A stretch of 14,766 nt of DNA from positions 1-14,766 of the forward strand of contig JANWVB010000025.1 in assembly GCA_025057695.1 (NCBI GenBank), given 5' to 3'. Shown in pieces: positions 13,564-14,766 of this stretch. The DNA comes from Patescibacteria group bacterium. GTDB taxonomy: Bacteria; Patescibacteriota; Microgenomatia; UBA8517. The notes beneath the pieces are model-generated. The model was not told the origin of the DNA. It searched no databases and saw nothing but the letters and a program-made list of their open reading frames with translations. Both the position numbers and the translations under genes were made by a program. Within the stretch, counting starts at the first letter, position 1, and each line of letters begins with the position of its first letter.

Positions 13564-14766
13564 TTAATTTTTAACACTTTTCAAATTATAAGCTCCAGCT
13601 TTTTTATAAAATCTTTGTATAGTATCCACCACTTCATCAAGTTTCATTGATCTTGAACCTTTAATCAAAACAACATCATTGGGTTGCAATCTTTTTAACA
13701 ATTCTTTGACAACCTCTTGATTGCTTTCCAGATTAACAGCATTCATTTTTCTGTTAGCATTTTTCGAAGCGCTTTTTATAGTTTCTTTAGTTAAAGCGCC
13801 TATCGTAATCAGCTCGTCTACACCAACTTCTGCAACATATTCTCCAACATCCTCATGTCCTTTAATAGCATGTGCCCCCAATTCCTTCATTTCGCCAAAC
13901 ACAAAAATTTTGCGTCTTTTCCCAGCAACATCTTTTAATACTTTAAGAGCAGCTTTTGTTGCAAGAGGATTGGCGTTATATGTGTCATCTATAATCGTAA
14001 TATTATCTCGAAGTAGTATAGGCAACATCCGATGCGGTTCTCCTCTGCTTTCTTCGATCCCTATTTTTATGTCTAATAAATCCATATTGTTTATTAATCC
14101 TACACAAGCCGCAGCGGCGGCTAAACTTGCAAAGTGATATCCCAAAAATGGCACTAAAACTTTTACTCGATCATTTTTGTGGTGCAATGTTACTTGTGTT
14201 TTCAAATCTTTTGTGATAAAAACATCGCTAAACCAAACATCACATTTATTACAAGATCCAAAAAAAAGCACTTTTGCCTTTGTTTTTGATGCTACGCTTC
14301 TGACTCTTTTATCATCATAATTTAAAACCGCAAATGAATTTTCTGATAACAATGTCGCTATCTTTTCTTCTTCTCTCAAAACACCTTCAACATCTCCAAA
14401 AAACTCTGTATGTGTCCAATCCACAGAAATTAAAACTCCAATATCTGGATTAGCAAGCCAATTGTAAAAGTTCATTTCACCCGGAAACTCAACACTCATT
14501 TCTAAAACTAACATTTCAGTATCCAAAGGAGTATGAAGCACAGTCTCAGGTATGTTGTAAACAGGATCAATATTTCCCTTGCTACTTACAGTTTTAAATT
14601 TCTGAGAAAGCACTGAATGCAACATCTGCTTCGTAGTTGTTTTCCCGGCAGAACCGGCAACACCAACGATCTTGCAACCTTTATGTTGTAAAAGTCTGGA
14701 TCGTAAATGAGTTTTTTTGCGTCTGATAGGATGAATTACCCATTTTCTAAAATACATCCGCAAGTT
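13564..14766 (-). CDS. murF: MurF-like Mur ligase, 5' end open at the window edge
   Basis: ATP-dependent ligase expected to add D-Ala-D-Ala to UDP-MurNAc-tripeptide, the last cytoplasmic precursor step. Counting from the TTG at 14763, the P-loop GVAGSAGKTTTK is at about residues 34-45. LEMSVEFPGEM (107-117), HRMLPILLRDNITIIDDTY, DDTYNANP, VFGEMKELGAHAIKGHEDVG and KGSRSMKLDEVV give the central and C-terminal MurF domains. The N-terminal UDP-binding domain of MurF normally places the P-loop near residue 100-115. Here the visible stretch before it is a basic segment (R-x-Y-F-R-K-W, R-R-K-K) that does not look like that domain's end. The frame stays open to the last base (14764-14766 AAC), so the true start is unknown; TTG 14763 and ATG 14757 are in frame. 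The place before mraY supports MurF. Confidence 0.85.
   Translation of the reverse strand, partial: NLRMYFRKWVIHPIRRKKTHLRSRLLQHKGCKIVGVAGSAGKTTTKQMLHSVLSQKFKTVSSKGNIDPVYNIPETVLHTPLDTEMLVLEMSVEFPGEMNFYNWLANPDIGVLISVDWTHTEFFGDVEGVLREEEKIATLLSENSFAVLNYDDKRVRSVASKTKAKVLFFGSCNKCDVWFSDVFITKDLKTQVTLHHKNDRVKVLVPFLGYHFASLAAAAACVGLINNMDLLDIKIGIEESRGEPHRMLPILLRDNITIIDDTYNANPLATKAALKVLKDVAGKRRKIFVFGEMKELGAHAIKGHEDVGEYVAEVGVDELITIGALTKETIKSASKNANRKMNAVNLESNQEVVKELLKRLQPNDVVLIKGSRSMKLDEVVDTIQRFYKKAGAYNLKSVKN

Noticed and set aside
13721..14137. Plus-strand open frame of 138 codons
   Set aside because: It is antisense to murF, whose motifs are clear, and its own translation has no recognisable domain.
1..14766. 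Mobile elements, CRISPR arrays, toxin-antitoxin or defence genes
   Set aside because: I saw no transposase, integrase, regularly spaced repeats or unknown gene pairs; nearly all coding space is explained by housekeeping genes.

Overview
The window looks like a piece of the chromosome of a Patescibacteria (Candidate Phyla Radiation) bacterium, perhaps of the Microgenomates/Katanobacteria side. The reasons are an A+T-rich sequence, a pared-down division and cell-wall (dcw) cluster, divergent MurG and MraY signature motifs, an N-terminally unusual MurF-like ligase, and almost no Shine-Dalgarno sequences. The lineage is inferred from style, not from a marker search. Stop codons behave as in the standard code (ftsA ends in TGA).

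Layout, left to right. Positions 1-270 hold the 5' part of a minus-strand membrane-anchored protein that runs off the edge. A minus-strand tRNA-Val(CAC) follows at 338-411. lepB (signal peptidase I, 516-1067) is the only plus-strand gene and has its own promoter. It converges on a long block of minus-strand genes, with a small A+T hairpin between them (1080-1100). From the right-hand edge leftward, that block reads in transcription order: murF-like ligase (partial), mraY, ftsW, murG, an ftsQ/divIB-like gene, ftsA, ftsZ, ileS, rodA, rplU, rpmA, parB.

The block joins two classic neighbourhoods. murF-mraY-ftsW-murG-ftsQ-ftsA-ftsZ keeps the textbook dcw order, but murD, murC, murB and ddl are absent from their usual slots. 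ileS just after ftsZ recalls Firmicutes-type dcw ends, and rodA-rplU-rpmA recalls the mre/min-rplU-rpmA region. Together the genes cover the last cytoplasmic precursor step (MurF), lipid I and lipid II synthesis (MraY, MurG), two SEDS glycan polymerases (FtsW for septation, RodA for elongation), the Z-ring and its membrane tether (FtsZ, FtsA, FtsQ), chromosome segregation (ParB), protein export (LepB) and translation (IleRS, L21, L27, tRNA-Val).

I see no mobile element, CRISPR array or unknown multigene system. The points most worth checking are: an IleRS whose HIGH signature is rearranged to GIHH, a form linked in the literature to mupirocin hyper-resistance; probable leaderless transcription of lepB and ileS; a pair of look-alike 17-nt palindromes upstream of parB and ftsZ; and the unusual MurF N-terminus. 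No intergenic stretch exceeds 300 bases; the longest are about 114 bp (ftsA-ftsZ), 104 bp (tRNA-lepB) and 96 bp (murF-mraY).
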